From: Enterococcus saigonensis
GTDB lineage: Bacteria > Bacillota > Bacilli > Lactobacillales > Enterococcaceae
DNA length: 64,000 nt
Assembly (NCBI RefSeq): GCF_011397115.1
Contig: NZ_AP022822.1
Coordinates: 2,460,001 to 2,524,000, forward strand
Direction of reading: 5' to 3'
Both the position numbers and the translations under genes were made by a program. This document shows positions 1-9,216 of this stretch, in pieces. The notes beneath the pieces were generated by a model. That model was not told the DNA's origin. It was given only the letters and a program-made list of their open reading frames with translations, and ran no database searches. Numbering within the stretch: position 1 is the first letter of the stretch; each line of letters starts with the position of its first letter.

Positions 1-106
1 CACCTGTGCTATCTGTACTGTTACTTCCGCCGCCACCGCAGGCACCTAACAACATAATGGATGCTAACGCAACTGTTGCCAGACCAAATATTTTTGCTTT
101 TTTCAT
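1..106 (-). CDS. BMP-family nucleoside-binding lipoprotein, N-terminus only (cut by window edge)
   Basis: Only the first 35 codons lie in the window; the gene runs off the left edge. They encode a lipoprotein signal peptide: MKKAK, a hydrophobic stretch, then the lipobox LLGAC followed by a Gly/Ser-rich linker (GGGGSNS). An AGGGGG ribosome binding site precedes the ATG at 106. A lipoprotein directly downstream of pdp-deoC-cdd is typically the substrate-binding protein of a BMP-type nucleoside ABC importer. That identity is inferred from position alone, because no mature domain is visible. The lipoprotein nature is secure. Confidence 0.7.
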   Translation of the reverse strand, partial: MKKAKIFGLATVALASIMLLGACGGGGSNSTDSTG

Positions 107-183
107 TTCTGTAAAGCCCCCTAAAAGTAATTTTTTCAACAGCCAACCTGACTGAATGAACATGTTTTAGCGACCAGTAGCTA

Positions 184-582
184 CTAGTCAAAATCTTTAT
201 CTGTAAAAGAATATGGTAACAATTCTCCTACTGTGGTTTCTTTTGTCACGCCATTATCACCGACTAGAGTCACCGGCATTTCCGGCGAGCAAAATTCTGC
301 CATTACTTGACGACATGCGCCACAAGGTGAAATTGGTTCTGGCGTATGACCAGCTACCACTAAATGACTGAATTCTCTTTCTCCTTCTGAAACTGCTTTA
401 AAAAATGCAGTCCGTTCAGCACAATTTGCTAAACCATACGAAGCATTCTCAATATTCAATCCTTGATAAATTTTTCCTGCTTTGGTGACTAAACACGCCC
501 CCACTGGAAAATGCGAGTAAGGCACATAAGCTTTTGTTAAAGCCTCGGTTGCCACATTAATCCATTCTTCTTTTGCCTTCAT
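184..582 (-). CDS. cdd: Cytidine deaminase
   Basis: This 132-residue enzyme hydrolyses cytidine and deoxycytidine to uridine and deoxyuridine in pyrimidine salvage. The zinc site of the small homotetrameric class is complete: NCAERTA supplies Cys54 and the catalytic Glu56, and PCGACRQV supplies Cys87 and Cys90. The substrate-binding segment FPVGACL is near residue 26. The start is the ATG at 582, preceded by AGGTG at five bases; the in-frame TTG at 600 has no ribosome binding site. It lies 44 bp downstream of deoC in the same operon and upstream of the lipoprotein gene. The length is normal for the family. Confidence 0.96.
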   Translation of the reverse strand: MKAKEEWINVATEALTKAYVPYSHFPVGACLVTKAGKIYQGLNIENASYGLANCAERTAFFKAVSEGEREFSHLVVAGHTPEPISPCGACRQVMAEFCSPEMPVTLVGDNGVTKETTVGELLPYSFTDKDFD

Positions 583-626
583 TTTTTCACCTGACCTCAA
601 ATTTACAAGTCGTTATTCATTTAATT

Positions 627-1289
627 TTAGTAGCCGCCACCTTGTGAACCTGTCACAATCGCTACACTAGCAGATGTTCCAAGGCGATTCGCTCCAGCTT
701 CTACCATTGCCATTGCTTCTTGTTCATTGTGAATACCACCTGAAGCTTTGACACCCATTTGAGGCCCTACGGTTTGACGCATTAAACGTACATCTTCTAC
801 AACAGCGCCGCCAGTTGAAAAACCTGTAGACGTTTTAACAAAATCTGCCCCTGCAGCTTTGGCTAATTCACACGCTTTCACAATTTCTTCATTACTCAAT
901 AATGCTGTTTCAATAATGACTTTAACTAATGCTTTATCTTTAGCTGCCTGCACAACTGCTTCAATATCTTGTTGGACTTTTTTGTATTGTGCTGATTTCA
1001 AAGCTCCAACATTAATCACCATATCTACTTCATCGGCACCATTGTTAATAGCATCTGTCGTTTCATATGCTTTAACTTCTGATGTGTTCGCTCCTAGAGG
1101 AAAACCGATTACGGTACAAACCGCTGTTGGTTCACCCTTTAATTGCTCCGCAGCAAAACTCACCCAAGTAGGGTTAATGCAGACTGAATAAAAATGATAT
1201 TGTTTTGCTTCTTCAATAATACGCAAAACATCTTCTTGTGTAGCATCTGCTTTTAAAATTGTGTGGTCAATCATGCGATTTAATTCCAT
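627..1289 (-). CDS. deoC: Deoxyribose-phosphate aldolase
   Basis: This 220-residue class I aldolase splits 2-deoxyribose-5-phosphate into glyceraldehyde-3-phosphate and acetaldehyde, the last step of deoxynucleoside catabolism. DeoC signatures are present: MIDHTILKADAT at the N-terminus, DEVDMVIN, the Schiff-base lysine in FVKTSTGF, and the second active-site lysine in GVKASGGI. The ATG at 1289 is chosen because AGGAG lies nine bases upstream; the TTG at 1298 abuts that site and cannot use it. It sits between pdp (136 bp upstream) and cdd (44 bp downstream). The C-terminus ends in Gly-Gly-Gly-Tyr, unlike the E. faecalis protein I recall. Confidence 0.96.
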   Translation of the reverse strand: MELNRMIDHTILKADATQEDVLRIIEEAKQYHFYSVCINPTWVSFAAEQLKGEPTAVCTVIGFPLGANTSEVKAYETTDAINNGADEVDMVINVGALKSAQYKKVQQDIEAVVQAAKDKALVKVIIETALLSNEEIVKACELAKAAGADFVKTSTGFSTGGAVVEDVRLMRQTVGPQMGVKASGGIHNEQEAMAMVEAGANRLGTSASVAIVTGSQGGGY

Positions 1290-1425
1290 TTTGTACAACT
1301 CCTAAAAAATTTTTTAGTTTGCATATTATAAAAAATAAAACAAGCTAATTTTTTCATGCTGAACTTTTACTATGTCTATTTTACCATTTATCCGTCAATT
1401 CAAAAACTGATTATAAAGAAGATGC

Positions 1426-2727
1426 CTATTCCGTGATGATGTCATGGATTAATGGTGGCTCACTACCTGTTTGGCCAATCGTAATATTACGATACAGTAA
1501 CTCTTTGACTTCTGATACATCTTGGGTGTTACTGTAAATGGTTAAAAGTGATTCGCCTTTTTCAACCTTGTCGCCAACTTTTTTGTGCAATTTCAAACCT
1601 ACCGCATAATCAATTTCATCTTCTTTTGTCTTACGACCAGCACCTAATAACATTGCCGCAATCCCGATTTCATTGGCTACTAATTTTGTGACAACACCAC
1701 TTTTTTTAGCTGGTAAACTAATTTCATATTGTGCAGTCAATAAGCGTTTTGGTTCATCTACGACAGTTTCATCTCCACCTTGATTTCTGATCATTTCTTT
1801 GAATTTTTCTAATGCTTTACCAGAAGACAGTGCTTCTTCTAACATTTTTTGTGCTTCTTCTAGCGTTTGGGCTTGTTTGGCGAGCACGACCATTTGACTG
1901 CCTAATGCATAACACATTTCAACTAAATCAGCAGGACCATTTCCCTTTAGTGTTTCGATTGCTTCGACAACTTCCAAACTATTTCCAATCGCTTCACCTA
2001 AAGGTTGTGACATATCTGAAACAACGGCCATTACTTGACGATTGGCTAACTTTCCAATTCGCACCATTGTATGCGCTAAACGGCGGGCATCTTTGATATC
2101 TTTCATAAAAGCACCATCGCCCGTGGTCACATCTAACACAATGGCATCCGCACCCGCTGCAATTTTTTTGCTCATAATTGAACTGGCAATTAACGGAATG
2201 GAGCTAACCGTTGCTGTTACGTCGCGTAAAGCGTAAAGCTTTTTATCTGCTGGGGCTAAGTCACCTGACTGGCCAATTACCGCAACTTTACTTTCATTGA
2301 CAATCCGAATAAAATCTTCATCAGAAATTTCAATTTTAAATCCAGGAATCGCTTCTAACTTGTCTAAGGTTCCACCCGTGAACCCTAAACCTCGGCCAGA
2401 CATTTTAGCAACGGGAACACCAACACTTGCAACTAATGGCGCTAATACCAAAGTAGTTGTATCCCCTACACCACCGGTAGAATGCTTATCCACTTTAATT
2501 CCTTCAATGGAAGATAAATCAATAACTTCCCCAGAATGTGCCATTGCTAATGTTAAGTTCGTAATTTCTTCGTCTGTCATATCTGTAAAATAAATCGCCA
2601 TCAATAAAGCGCTCATTTGATAATCTGGAATATCACCTTTTGTGTATTCTGTAATAATAAAGTCAATCTCTTCTTTAGATAACAATTGACCCTCACGCTT
2701 CTTTTCGATTAAATCGACCATTCGCAT
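1426..2727 (-). CDS. pdp: Pyrimidine-nucleoside phosphorylase
   Basis: This 433-residue enzyme catalyses phosphorolysis of uridine, deoxyuridine and thymidine to the base plus (deoxy)ribose-1-phosphate. It belongs to the thymidine/pyrimidine phosphorylase family. The phosphate-binding motif KHSTGGVGD is near residue 81, followed by MSGRGLGFTGGT and, at the C-terminus, the lipoyl-like region VGDKVEKGESLLTIY. GAGGAGG lies seven bases before the ATG at 2727. It is the first gene of the pdp-deoC-cdd-lipoprotein operon. The product feeds DeoC through a phosphopentomutase that is not in this window. Confidence 0.95.
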   Translation of the reverse strand: MRMVDLIEKKREGQLLSKEEIDFIITEYTKGDIPDYQMSALLMAIYFTDMTDEEITNLTLAMAHSGEVIDLSSIEGIKVDKHSTGGVGDTTTLVLAPLVASVGVPVAKMSGRGLGFTGGTLDKLEAIPGFKIEISDEDFIRIVNESKVAVIGQSGDLAPADKKLYALRDVTATVSSIPLIASSIMSKKIAAGADAIVLDVTTGDGAFMKDIKDARRLAHTMVRIGKLANRQVMAVVSDMSQPLGEAIGNSLEVVEAIETLKGNGPADLVEMCYALGSQMVVLAKQAQTLEEAQKMLEEALSSGKALEKFKEMIRNQGGDETVVDEPKRLLTAQYEISLPAKKSGVVTKLVANEIGIAAMLLGAGRKTKEDEIDYAVGLKLHKKVGDKVEKGESLLTIYSNTQDVSEVKELLYRNITIGQTGSEPPLIHDIITE

Positions 2728-2753
2728 GCCTTTTCCTCCTCAAGTCCAGTGTT

Positions 2754-2804
2754 ATTATACAACAATAATTCGATTGGTAAACCACTTTAGTAAAACAGTT
2801 TACC
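2754..2804 (-). promoter_or_regulatory. pdp operon promoter overlapped by an inverted repeat
   Basis: On the minus strand TTTACC (2781-2776) and TATAAT (2759-2754) are separated by 16 bp and lie just upstream of the pdp ribosome binding site. The -35 hexamer forms one arm of an inverted repeat: GGTAAAC at 2776-2782 and GTTTACC at 2798-2804, 7-bp arms separated by 15 bp. A repressor bound there would block the promoter. The hexamers are seen directly. Use as an operator is inferred, and the adjacent LacI-type regulator is only one candidate binder. Confidence 0.55.
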
Positions 2805-2821
2805 TAATAAACTTCAAGCTT

Positions 2822-2835
2822 ATGAAGCGCTTACA
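2822..2835 (+). promoter_or_regulatory. cre-like / LacI-family operator half-match
   Basis: ATGAAGCGCTTACA matches the cre consensus TGNAARCGNWWWCA at 12 of 14 positions, with both mismatches at the first two bases. It contains the palindromic core AAGCGCTT. It lies between the LacI-type regulator gene and the pdp promoter, a reasonable place for catabolite control of nucleoside salvage. The first two cre positions are usually conserved, so the call is weak. Confidence 0.35.
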
Positions 2836-2851
2836 GAAGCAATATACTGTA

Positions 2852-3871
2852 TTACGCTTCGCTTGTCAAGGTCATCACACTCTCACGAATAATTAATTTA
2901 GTATCAAATACTTTATTCGGAATCCGCCGTTCTGGAAACTCAATCGCATCGACTAAAAACTTTGCAGCATAAAAGCCAATATCAAAAGCTGGTTGCAAAA
3001 CGGTGGTTAACGGTGGCGTAACATATTCTGTTAAGTTCAAGCCATCAAAACCGATCACTGAAATATCTTCTGGTACTTTTTTTCCTAATTCATAAATTGC
3101 CTGATAACAACCAATGGCCATTGAATCATTGCTGCAAAAAATTGCTGTTAACTCTTTTTGATGCAACAATTCCTTAGCGGCTTGATAACCTCCAGCAACT
3201 GTCAGCTCATTTTCCACCACGTAGCGACCTTTATATGCTATACCGTGGTCTTTTAAACAATGGCGATAGCCATTAAATCGCTCTTGCAATTGATAATAGC
3301 CGGTACTTTCTTTTAACATGCCAATATTTTTGTGTCCTTGTTTGATTAGGTAATTTACCGCTTGGTAGGCTCCTTCGTAATCTTTGACAATTAAACGACC
3401 ACTACTTCGCTGATTAATTCCACGATCAATTAAAATTGTTGGCATATTGTGATAGATAGGACTCCCGATTTCATAACCCTTTGGTAGTAAATGCGGTGTT
3501 GCAAACAACACACCATCGACAGAACGGTGGCTCAATTCTTCTAAATACGTAATTTCTTTTTCTTGGCTTTGTTGGGAATTGCATAAGATAATCATATAGC
3601 CCAGCGGATTGACATAACGCTCTGCACCCTCCACTACTTTTGAGAAGAAAAAATCTGTCACATCAGGAATAATCATTCCGATGGTTTTGGAGCGACGATT
3701 AATCAAATTAGATGCAAAAAAATCAGGTTTATAGTGATACTTGTTAACAATATCCCAAACCCGTTGCCGCGTTTCGTTACTAAAGCGTGTCCCTTTATTA
3801 TTTAAAATTTGCGAAACTGTTGTAACAGATACTCCTGCCATTTCAGCAATTTGTTTAATAGTCAACTTCAT
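2852..3871 (-). CDS. LacI-family transcriptional regulator (RbsR-like)
   Basis: This 339-residue repressor has an N-terminal LacI helix-turn-helix (IKQIAEMAGVSVTTVSQILN, residues 4-23) and the hinge region. A type-1 periplasmic-binding-like sensor follows (IGMIIPDVTDFFFSKVVEGA, then VIGFDGLNLTEYVTPPLTTV near the C-terminus). The start is the ATG at 3871, with GGGGGGA six bases upstream; the in-frame GTG at 3886 lies inside that site. It sits upstream of and co-directional with pdp, so it may control the nucleoside operon or a pentose. The ligand cannot be read from the sequence. Confidence 0.88.
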   Translation of the reverse strand: MKLTIKQIAEMAGVSVTTVSQILNNKGTRFSNETRQRVWDIVNKYHYKPDFFASNLINRRSKTIGMIIPDVTDFFFSKVVEGAERYVNPLGYMIILCNSQQSQEKEITYLEELSHRSVDGVLFATPHLLPKGYEIGSPIYHNMPTILIDRGINQRSSGRLIVKDYEGAYQAVNYLIKQGHKNIGMLKESTGYYQLQERFNGYRHCLKDHGIAYKGRYVVENELTVAGGYQAAKELLHQKELTAIFCSNDSMAIGCYQAIYELGKKVPEDISVIGFDGLNLTEYVTPPLTTVLQPAFDIGFYAAKFLVDAIEFPERRIPNKVFDTKLIIRESVMTLTSEA

Positions 3872-3967
3872 TTTTAATCCCCCCACAAGCCATAGTGTAC
3901 CAAAATCTACTTTAAAAAAATAGCGGGTTGTTATATGAATAACTTTTTAAAATTCTTATTTTCGTGT

Positions 3968-4013
3968 AAAAAAGGTTCAGATAGCAAAATGATTTACTAT
4001 CTGAACCTTTTTT
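3968..4013 (-). terminator. Rho-independent terminator of the sugar operon
   Basis: A 17-bp perfect stem (3968-3984 pairing with 3997-4013, core GGTTCAGATAG) with a 12-base loop and A/T tracts on both sides lies just downstream of the SemiSWEET stop codon. It could act in both directions. On the minus strand it closes the six-gene sugar operon and insulates the LacI-type regulator beyond it. Confidence 0.85.
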
Positions 4014-4022
4014 GACTTTTAT

Positions 4023-4340
4023 TCATTTATTATACATGTATTTACCATTCTCTTTATGATTATGACTCAACGACTTAGTTTTACGTGACTTTTCGCCAAG
4101 TTTAATAACCAAAATTATTACACACGGAACAATTGTTACAATATTTGTCAAAAAGACTGCAAAATCCTCAATTATTAATCCATAGATAATCCAGAGCATT
4201 ACACCTAGTGTATACAAAATATATGTAGATAGTGAGATGCTAGATGTATCTTTAGTCCGAATTGTTTTAATAGATTGTGGTATAAATGAAATTCCTGTTA
4301 GCACACCTGCAATCAAACCTAATGCTATCATTATTGACAT
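4023..4340 (-). CDS. SemiSWEET-type sugar transporter (PQ-loop)
   Basis: This 105-residue membrane protein has three predicted helices: residues about 3-23, 39-60 and 66-84. The PQ-loop motif FIPQSIKTIRTKDTSSIS follows the first helix, and a basic C-terminal tail follows the last. This is the SemiSWEET/MtN3 half-transporter layout; such proteins form dimers that move mono- or disaccharides without energy coupling. The ATG at 4340 overlaps the end of the PTS IIA gene by 10 bp, with GAGG just upstream, so translation is probably coupled. A non-phosphorylating sugar channel as last gene of a PTS operon is unusual and suggests release or uptake of a free sugar. Confidence 0.85.
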   Translation of the reverse strand: MSIMIALGLIAGVLTGISFIPQSIKTIRTKDTSSISLSTYILYTLGVMLWIIYGLIIEDFAVFLTNIVTIVPCVIILVIKLGEKSRKTKSLSHNHKENGKYMYNK

Positions 4341-4672
4341 TTTCCCTCAATTATTTTTTTCAAATCATACATCATTTTGTAATTTTCAAGAACCTCGTTT
4401 GCAATATCTCTTAAAGTAACAGTTGACATCAATTGATCTTCGGCATGCATAAATAAAATTGTTAACTCTACATTCTTTTCTTTGGCTTCCTGAGTAATTA
4501 CTTTAAAATGTTCCTTTTCACCAATCAATAGATACTTATTGGCTTCTTCAATTAATTTCTCAGCACTTTCAAAATCTCCCAACCGAGATTTCTGCATACT
4601 CTCCATTACCATTGATTTAGCGCTGCCAACATTACTAATTATATTAAATGAAATTAGTTCTAGACCTTCCAT
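4331..4672 (-). CDS. PTS lactose/cellobiose-family IIA component
   Basis: This 113-residue LLG-family IIA protein passes phosphate from HPr to the IIB subunit encoded five genes upstream. ELISFNIISNVGSAKS at the N-terminus is the family hallmark, and the phosphorylated histidine is His76 in FMHAEDQLM. The length is normal for free-standing IIA. It lies 21 bp after the glycoside hydrolase and overlaps the SemiSWEET gene by 10 bp. The ribosome binding site is poor, so expression may depend on translation of the preceding gene. Confidence 0.93.
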   Translation of the reverse strand: MEGLELISFNIISNVGSAKSMVMESMQKSRLGDFESAEKLIEEANKYLLIGEKEHFKVITQEAKEKNVELTILFMHAEDQLMSTVTLRDIANEVLENYKMMYDLKKIIEGKCQ

Positions 4673-4693
4673 GCTACACCATACACCACTTTC

Positions 4694-6691
4694 TCATTTA
4701 TATTGAATAACTATAATTTGGTATCCATTTACTATCGGAACTGTAAATTCTAATTTATTATCCTCAATACCATAGTCTAGTTCTTGATGTTTACGGACAT
4801 CAGTTACAGAGTTTATCTCAATACTTTTGGATAAAGCCTTATCCAAAGAAATACATACTTTTACATTATGAATAGGAATAACCTCTTCAATTGTATCTAG
4901 TTCAACCGCCTTACGTTGTGGTAAATAGTGTAACAAATTGAGAATCAATTTTTTTTGTTCATAATTATGATTAAGTATAACATCTCCTGTTGAAGGCAAG
5001 CTTGTCGTGATAATTGGTCCTTCTAATAATGCATTTAATGCCGACAAAATAAGTTGTTTATATTGTAAAACACCATGAACCTTATACATCTCAAACAACG
5101 GATGAGTAAAATACATCACTCGGTTGCTTCTAGTTACAACGGGATGACCAGTAAACTTGCTGACCGGAGCCTGAAAATGAGAATAATAATGCTGATAGTT
5201 ACGCTGATACATCGGTTGCTTTTCTTTACCCAATACTTCCGCTTCAATCGGCTCTACTAAAATACCAGATCCATGTAATACAAGCTCTCCTTTTGGTAAA
5301 TCATTAAAAAATAATCCATAGCATCCATAAGTAGGCTTAAACGAATTTTCTCCAACATAATTAATTCCCCATTCAGGTAAAAAAATATTTCTTTCATTTA
5401 AACCGCTCTCATAGGTTGCCAATATTTTCCCAACATTGTTTTCCAAATAATCTTTAATCTTTTTTTCTATCTTATTTGTTAGTGTGATTTTATCAGGGAG
5501 TATAATCACTTTATAGTGATTCCAATCCATTTCCAAGTCAACAATATCAAATTGATATTGTCCTTCATTCAAAATGTTAACAGCTCCCGCCAAAGAAATA
5601 TCAACCTTACTTGCACTGTCTGTAGTAACTCCTGGATGAACTATGGCGACTTCAGTTAAAGCAACGCTATTGTCGTTATAACCTTCCAGCTGCTCCACTT
5701 GGTTATATACTTTTCCAATTAACTCGTATGTCGCTGATTGAAGTGTGCCATCAGGATACATTTGATCACCTATAGAGCATTTAGCTCCGTGTGCTAAAGC
5801 TAAGAAAGTCTCATACTCTAAAGCTGCTAAATTTTTATAACTACCAAAATCGGCCCATACTTTATGAAATTTGCCAGTCATACCTACGTATTCTTTGCCT
5901 AAGTTCTTTGCATATCTTACTACCGTAGGAAAATGTTGATATCCCCATTCCCCGCTAGGTAATGATTCAATTTCTAAATGACTATATTCATTTAAGTTTG
6001 ACCTAATACTTGGTAAAATATTCCCTTCATTAAAGAAAATTGGACAAGTTTTATCTATTTCCTGAACAGTTGTATAAATTTCATCCTTTAAAAATTGTTC
6101 TGTCTGCTTAGCAAATATAACTCTATCGTCTTCAGATTCTGGATTCAACCCTATTTTTATCATTTTATCAATACAGTAATTACAACAACAGGTATCCTGC
6201 CATACAATATCAAAAAATAACCCATCAAGTTTTGATATAAAGTGAAGCATCATATCTTTAATTTGTTCTTTTAAATAGTCAAGATATGGTGTGTTAAAAC
6301 AAAGAGTTTTCCACCCAGGTTCCATCTGTCCATAATTTTGGAATCCATATATACTGTTATCTGGTTTACGCTCCAACCATTCTGGATGCTTATCAGCAGA
6401 AAAAGAATCCCATCCAACAGTTACATATATTGGAGATTTAATCCCTATTTCATGACATGCATCTACTTGTTCCATTAGAAAATCCCCTTGCATTTGAGGG
6501 TGCCTTGCAGGAAGTTTTGTATCATAATAGATATGTCCATGATGACATCTACCAGTTAGTGTAACCGAGTTTATATGAGCATCCTTTAAAGTTTTTTGGA
6601 AAACTTCTTTATTGAAACTTTTCCCTAGTGTAAAGGGGAGCTTTGGAGTATGAAAATCTAAATGTACTTGACGATAAGGTAATTTATTCAT
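4694..6691 (-). CDS. GHL6-type intracellular glycoside hydrolase
   Basis: This 665-residue protein has no signal peptide and probably acts in the cytoplasm. Residues about 1-350 look like a (beta/alpha)8 barrel of the hypothetical glycosyl hydrolase GHL6 type, with GRCHHGHIYYD, a CCCNYCIDKM cysteine cluster near residue 168, and the acid-rich FNEGN and LEIESLPSGEWG. The middle resembles a beta-galactosidase trimerisation-like domain, and the C-terminus is a beta-rich domain. Substrate specificity is unknown. Position in a cellobiose-type PTS operon, five bp after a MupG-like gene, suggests it cleaves a glycoside produced from the imported sugar. The family call is from memory and needs a profile search. 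Confidence 0.7.
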   Translation of the reverse strand: MNKLPYRQVHLDFHTPKLPFTLGKSFNKEVFQKTLKDAHINSVTLTGRCHHGHIYYDTKLPARHPQMQGDFLMEQVDACHEIGIKSPIYVTVGWDSFSADKHPEWLERKPDNSIYGFQNYGQMEPGWKTLCFNTPYLDYLKEQIKDMMLHFISKLDGLFFDIVWQDTCCCNYCIDKMIKIGLNPESEDDRVIFAKQTEQFLKDEIYTTVQEIDKTCPIFFNEGNILPSIRSNLNEYSHLEIESLPSGEWGYQHFPTVVRYAKNLGKEYVGMTGKFHKVWADFGSYKNLAALEYETFLALAHGAKCSIGDQMYPDGTLQSATYELIGKVYNQVEQLEGYNDNSVALTEVAIVHPGVTTDSASKVDISLAGAVNILNEGQYQFDIVDLEMDWNHYKVIILPDKITLTNKIEKKIKDYLENNVGKILATYESGLNERNIFLPEWGINYVGENSFKPTYGCYGLFFNDLPKGELVLHGSGILVEPIEAEVLGKEKQPMYQRNYQHYYSHFQAPVSKFTGHPVVTRSNRVMYFTHPLFEMYKVHGVLQYKQLILSALNALLEGPIITTSLPSTGDVILNHNYEQKKLILNLLHYLPQRKAVELDTIEEVIPIHNVKVCISLDKALSKSIEINSVTDVRKHQELDYGIEDNKLEFTVPIVNGYQIIVIQYK

Positions 6692-6696
6692 CGCTA

Positions 6697-7788
6697 CTAC
6701 TCTGCCTCTCTAAATCTAAATTTCGTCCATGGCTTTATATATTGAATTAAAAATTGGTTTTCTTTTGTAACTTTTGCCACTACATTTTTTTCGTGACCTT
6801 TATTAGGCATTTCCTGTTTTACAATATTAACCTCACCGCGATACTGTCCAAAAGAATTATTTCCCAGCGTTATATCACCAAATTTCACTAAATCATGTGA
6901 ATTATTGTCAGGAATATCACATTTACCATATTTCAATTTAACGTAAGTTGAACGAATACTATAGCTATTGATGTCTCCTCGATTAAAATGTTGATTTTCA
7001 GTTATAATCTCTTTTTCTAATAAACTAACACCCTTCGAAAATTCAACATCTAATTCAATTTGATCTGTCCGAATTTTACTAAGCGCGCGTAATTCTTCCT
7101 TACTTGCATATGCATTAGCAACAATAATATCGTCGATGAGACCAACAGCAATAAAGTGTTTTGCTTGAACTTCAATCGGCATGTCTCGGTGCATTTCCAA
7201 TGTACACAGACCATCTGTGTAATCATGTGGTCCGTGATCTGCAGTCTGAGAGCTGACAAATGCTGCTGTCCTTAACCCTAATTTCTTATATTTTTCTGAA
7301 CACTTGATAAAATAATCATAATCCAGACCAGTAAATCTTTGTGGATAGAAGTTGTGACACCCTATAATCCGTTTTCGATTTGGTTCATAAGAAATAACAT
7401 TTTCCAAATAATACGTATCATTACTAATATTTACTTCTAAATCAAGATTGGTATCATCAAAAGTAATAAGAGACTCAATTAAACCGTCAAACGTTGAATC
7501 TAAACGAATCCCAGTAGCTCCCATCTTTTTGAAATATGTTAAATCTTGGTAGCTAATACCTAATTGTTCGAATACTGCAGGATTTAAATCAAGAATTACT
7601 TCCATATCAAATTTTCTAGCGTGAAGTATAGCTATCTTTAAATTCTCAATTACACTTTTTTCTTTACCTGATTCAACCATCAATAAGTTAGTAAAGACAC
7701 GTTTAAACCCATATTTAGCAGCGGTTTCAATGTACAAAAGTGTTTCATCAATATTCTCTTTATACGGATAAATTGAGATACCTAACAC
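6697..7788 (-). CDS. MupG-like 6-phospho-glycosidase (DUF871 family)
   Basis: This 363-residue cytoplasmic protein resembles DUF871/MupG enzymes, of which the S. aureus member splits MurNAc-6-phosphate-GlcNAc. The N-terminal TIM-barrel part contains LGISIYPYKENIDE, GFKRVFTNLLMVE and IGCHNFYPQRFTGL; a small C-terminal domain carries RSTYVKLKYGK and FRGEV-like segments. The start is a GTG at 7788 with AGGA six bases upstream. It lies 20 bp after the IIC gene. No MurQ etherase is nearby, so the substrate may be another phosphorylated disaccharide. The family assignment is good and the substrate is inferred. Confidence 0.85.
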   Translation of the reverse strand: MLGISIYPYKENIDETLLYIETAAKYGFKRVFTNLLMVESGKEKSVIENLKIAILHARKFDMEVILDLNPAVFEQLGISYQDLTYFKKMGATGIRLDSTFDGLIESLITFDDTNLDLEVNISNDTYYLENVISYEPNRKRIIGCHNFYPQRFTGLDYDYFIKCSEKYKKLGLRTAAFVSSQTADHGPHDYTDGLCTLEMHRDMPIEVQAKHFIAVGLIDDIIVANAYASKEELRALSKIRTDQIELDVEFSKGVSLLEKEIITENQHFNRGDINSYSIRSTYVKLKYGKCDIPDNNSHDLVKFGDITLGNNSFGQYRGEVNIVKQEMPNKGHEKNVVAKVTKENQFLIQYIKPWTKFRFREAE

Positions 7789-7808
7789 ATTAATTCCTAC
7801 TTTCTTAT

Positions 7809-9155
7809 TTATACTTCTTGTACAACAATGTTTTCCTTAGTATCATTGATCTTTTTTTCCTTTTTTACAGCCTTATCTTCTTTTTCTATCATACTTTTAT
7901 CGAAAGCTCGGAAAAATGGGTAGTAAATAATACCTGCGACAATAATATTTACAACCGCTAAAATACCAGCACGCCAATCTAGCCCTGTTGCCATTATGGC
8001 ACCTAAAGGCGCTGGCAATGTCCATGGAGCAATAGCAATTGGATAATTAACGATGTGTAACACTCCCATAGCGAGATAACTAATTAATCCCATTACAATT
8101 GGAGCAACAATAAATGGTATTGCGAAAAACGGATTCATCACAATTGGAACACCAAATATTAAGGGTTCATTAATATTGAAAATTCCAGGAACCAACGTGA
8201 AGCGTCCCATTTTTTTACTAAATTCTGATTTACCAAAAAAAGCCATTAAAAATGCTAATGATAGCGTTGCACCGGCACCACCAATCCAAATGAACCATTG
8301 GAAAAATTGTTCCGTCATAAAGTGAGGAATAGCTTGACCTGCAGCAGCTGCATTAATATTTGCATTTAAGTTTTCATACCAAAAAGGATAAAGAATTGGT
8401 GTCGCAATAATCATTCCGTGAATACCAAAAATCCAAACAACTGTAATTAACAAAATAGGTACGATAACGGATAAAACATTATCGCCAGCAAAATAACGAA
8501 TTGGAGAGAAAATCCACTGTAAAGTACTATTAATATCAAAATTCAAACCAACTTTAATAATCCAAGAAGTGAGAATCACAAAGGCACCTGGTATTAGAGC
8601 TGCAAATGAATTAATAACTGAAGTTGGAACACCATTTGGCATCTTGATTATCATATTACGTCTGACACAGAAACGTACAACTTCGACTGTAAAAATAGAA
8701 ATAACAATAGCTGTAAACAAGCCACCCGCGCCAAAATTTCCCATTGGTAAAACAGTCCCACTAACCATTAAACCAGCCTTTTCAGCAATTTCTGAGTCAA
8801 TATTAGCCGGAGAAATTGCAGCAATTAAAAACGCAAGTACTGCGAGTACACTTGTTGATACCTTATCTAGCTTATAGTCCTCACATAGACTTGAAGCAAT
8901 CCCTATACACACATACACAGACATGAAGTCCATTGTAAAGTTCATTGGCACTTTCAGTTTATCTGCAAATGGCGCAATAAAGTCTTTCCATGCATCAATT
9001 GGTAAATTCAACATGATAATAAAGACAGATCCAATAATAGTTACTGGGATGATAACACTCATGCCATTTCTGACAGCAGTTAAGTAACGATTATTCGCAA
9101 TCCTCCCCATAATTTGGACAATCTTGTTAAAATTGAATTTTTTTACTTCACTCAT
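7809..9155 (-). CDS. PTS cellobiose-family IIC permease
   Basis: This 448-residue membrane permease is of the lactose/cellobiose/chitobiose PTS class, with about ten hydrophobic segments. Characteristic motifs are GIHGMIIATPILYPFW near residue 240 and FNINEPLIFGVPIVMNP near residue 325, which carry sugar-binding His and Glu residues. The C-terminal 35 residues are a charged cytoplasmic tail rich in Lys and Glu. Together with the free-standing IIB and IIA it makes a complete transporter. An operator-like palindrome lies in the 61-bp gap upstream. Confidence 0.95.
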   Translation of the reverse strand: MSEVKKFNFNKIVQIMGRIANNRYLTAVRNGMSVIIPVTIIGSVFIIMLNLPIDAWKDFIAPFADKLKVPMNFTMDFMSVYVCIGIASSLCEDYKLDKVSTSVLAVLAFLIAAISPANIDSEIAEKAGLMVSGTVLPMGNFGAGGLFTAIVISIFTVEVVRFCVRRNMIIKMPNGVPTSVINSFAALIPGAFVILTSWIIKVGLNFDINSTLQWIFSPIRYFAGDNVLSVIVPILLITVVWIFGIHGMIIATPILYPFWYENLNANINAAAAGQAIPHFMTEQFFQWFIWIGGAGATLSLAFLMAFFGKSEFSKKMGRFTLVPGIFNINEPLIFGVPIVMNPFFAIPFIVAPIVMGLISYLAMGVLHIVNYPIAIAPWTLPAPLGAIMATGLDWRAGILAVVNIIVAGIIYYPFFRAFDKSMIEKEDKAVKKEKKINDTKENIVVQEV

Positions 9156-9173
9156 TATTTTCTCCTTTCTTTT

Positions 9174-9187
9174 TTGAACCGGTTTAA
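9174..9187 (+). promoter_or_regulatory. LacI-type operator, copy 2 (between IIB and IIC)
   Basis: TTGAACCGGTTTAA has the perfect 8-bp palindromic core AACCGGTT. It differs by one base from the site at 9548-9561 upstream of IIB. It lies in the IIB-IIC gap, where it could serve as an auxiliary operator for DNA looping or control an internal promoter. The likely binder is the LacI repressor encoded at 9592-10602. Confidence 0.6.
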
Positions 9188-9216
9188 TTTTAACCTATAA
9201 AAGAAGTTCCCTTCTT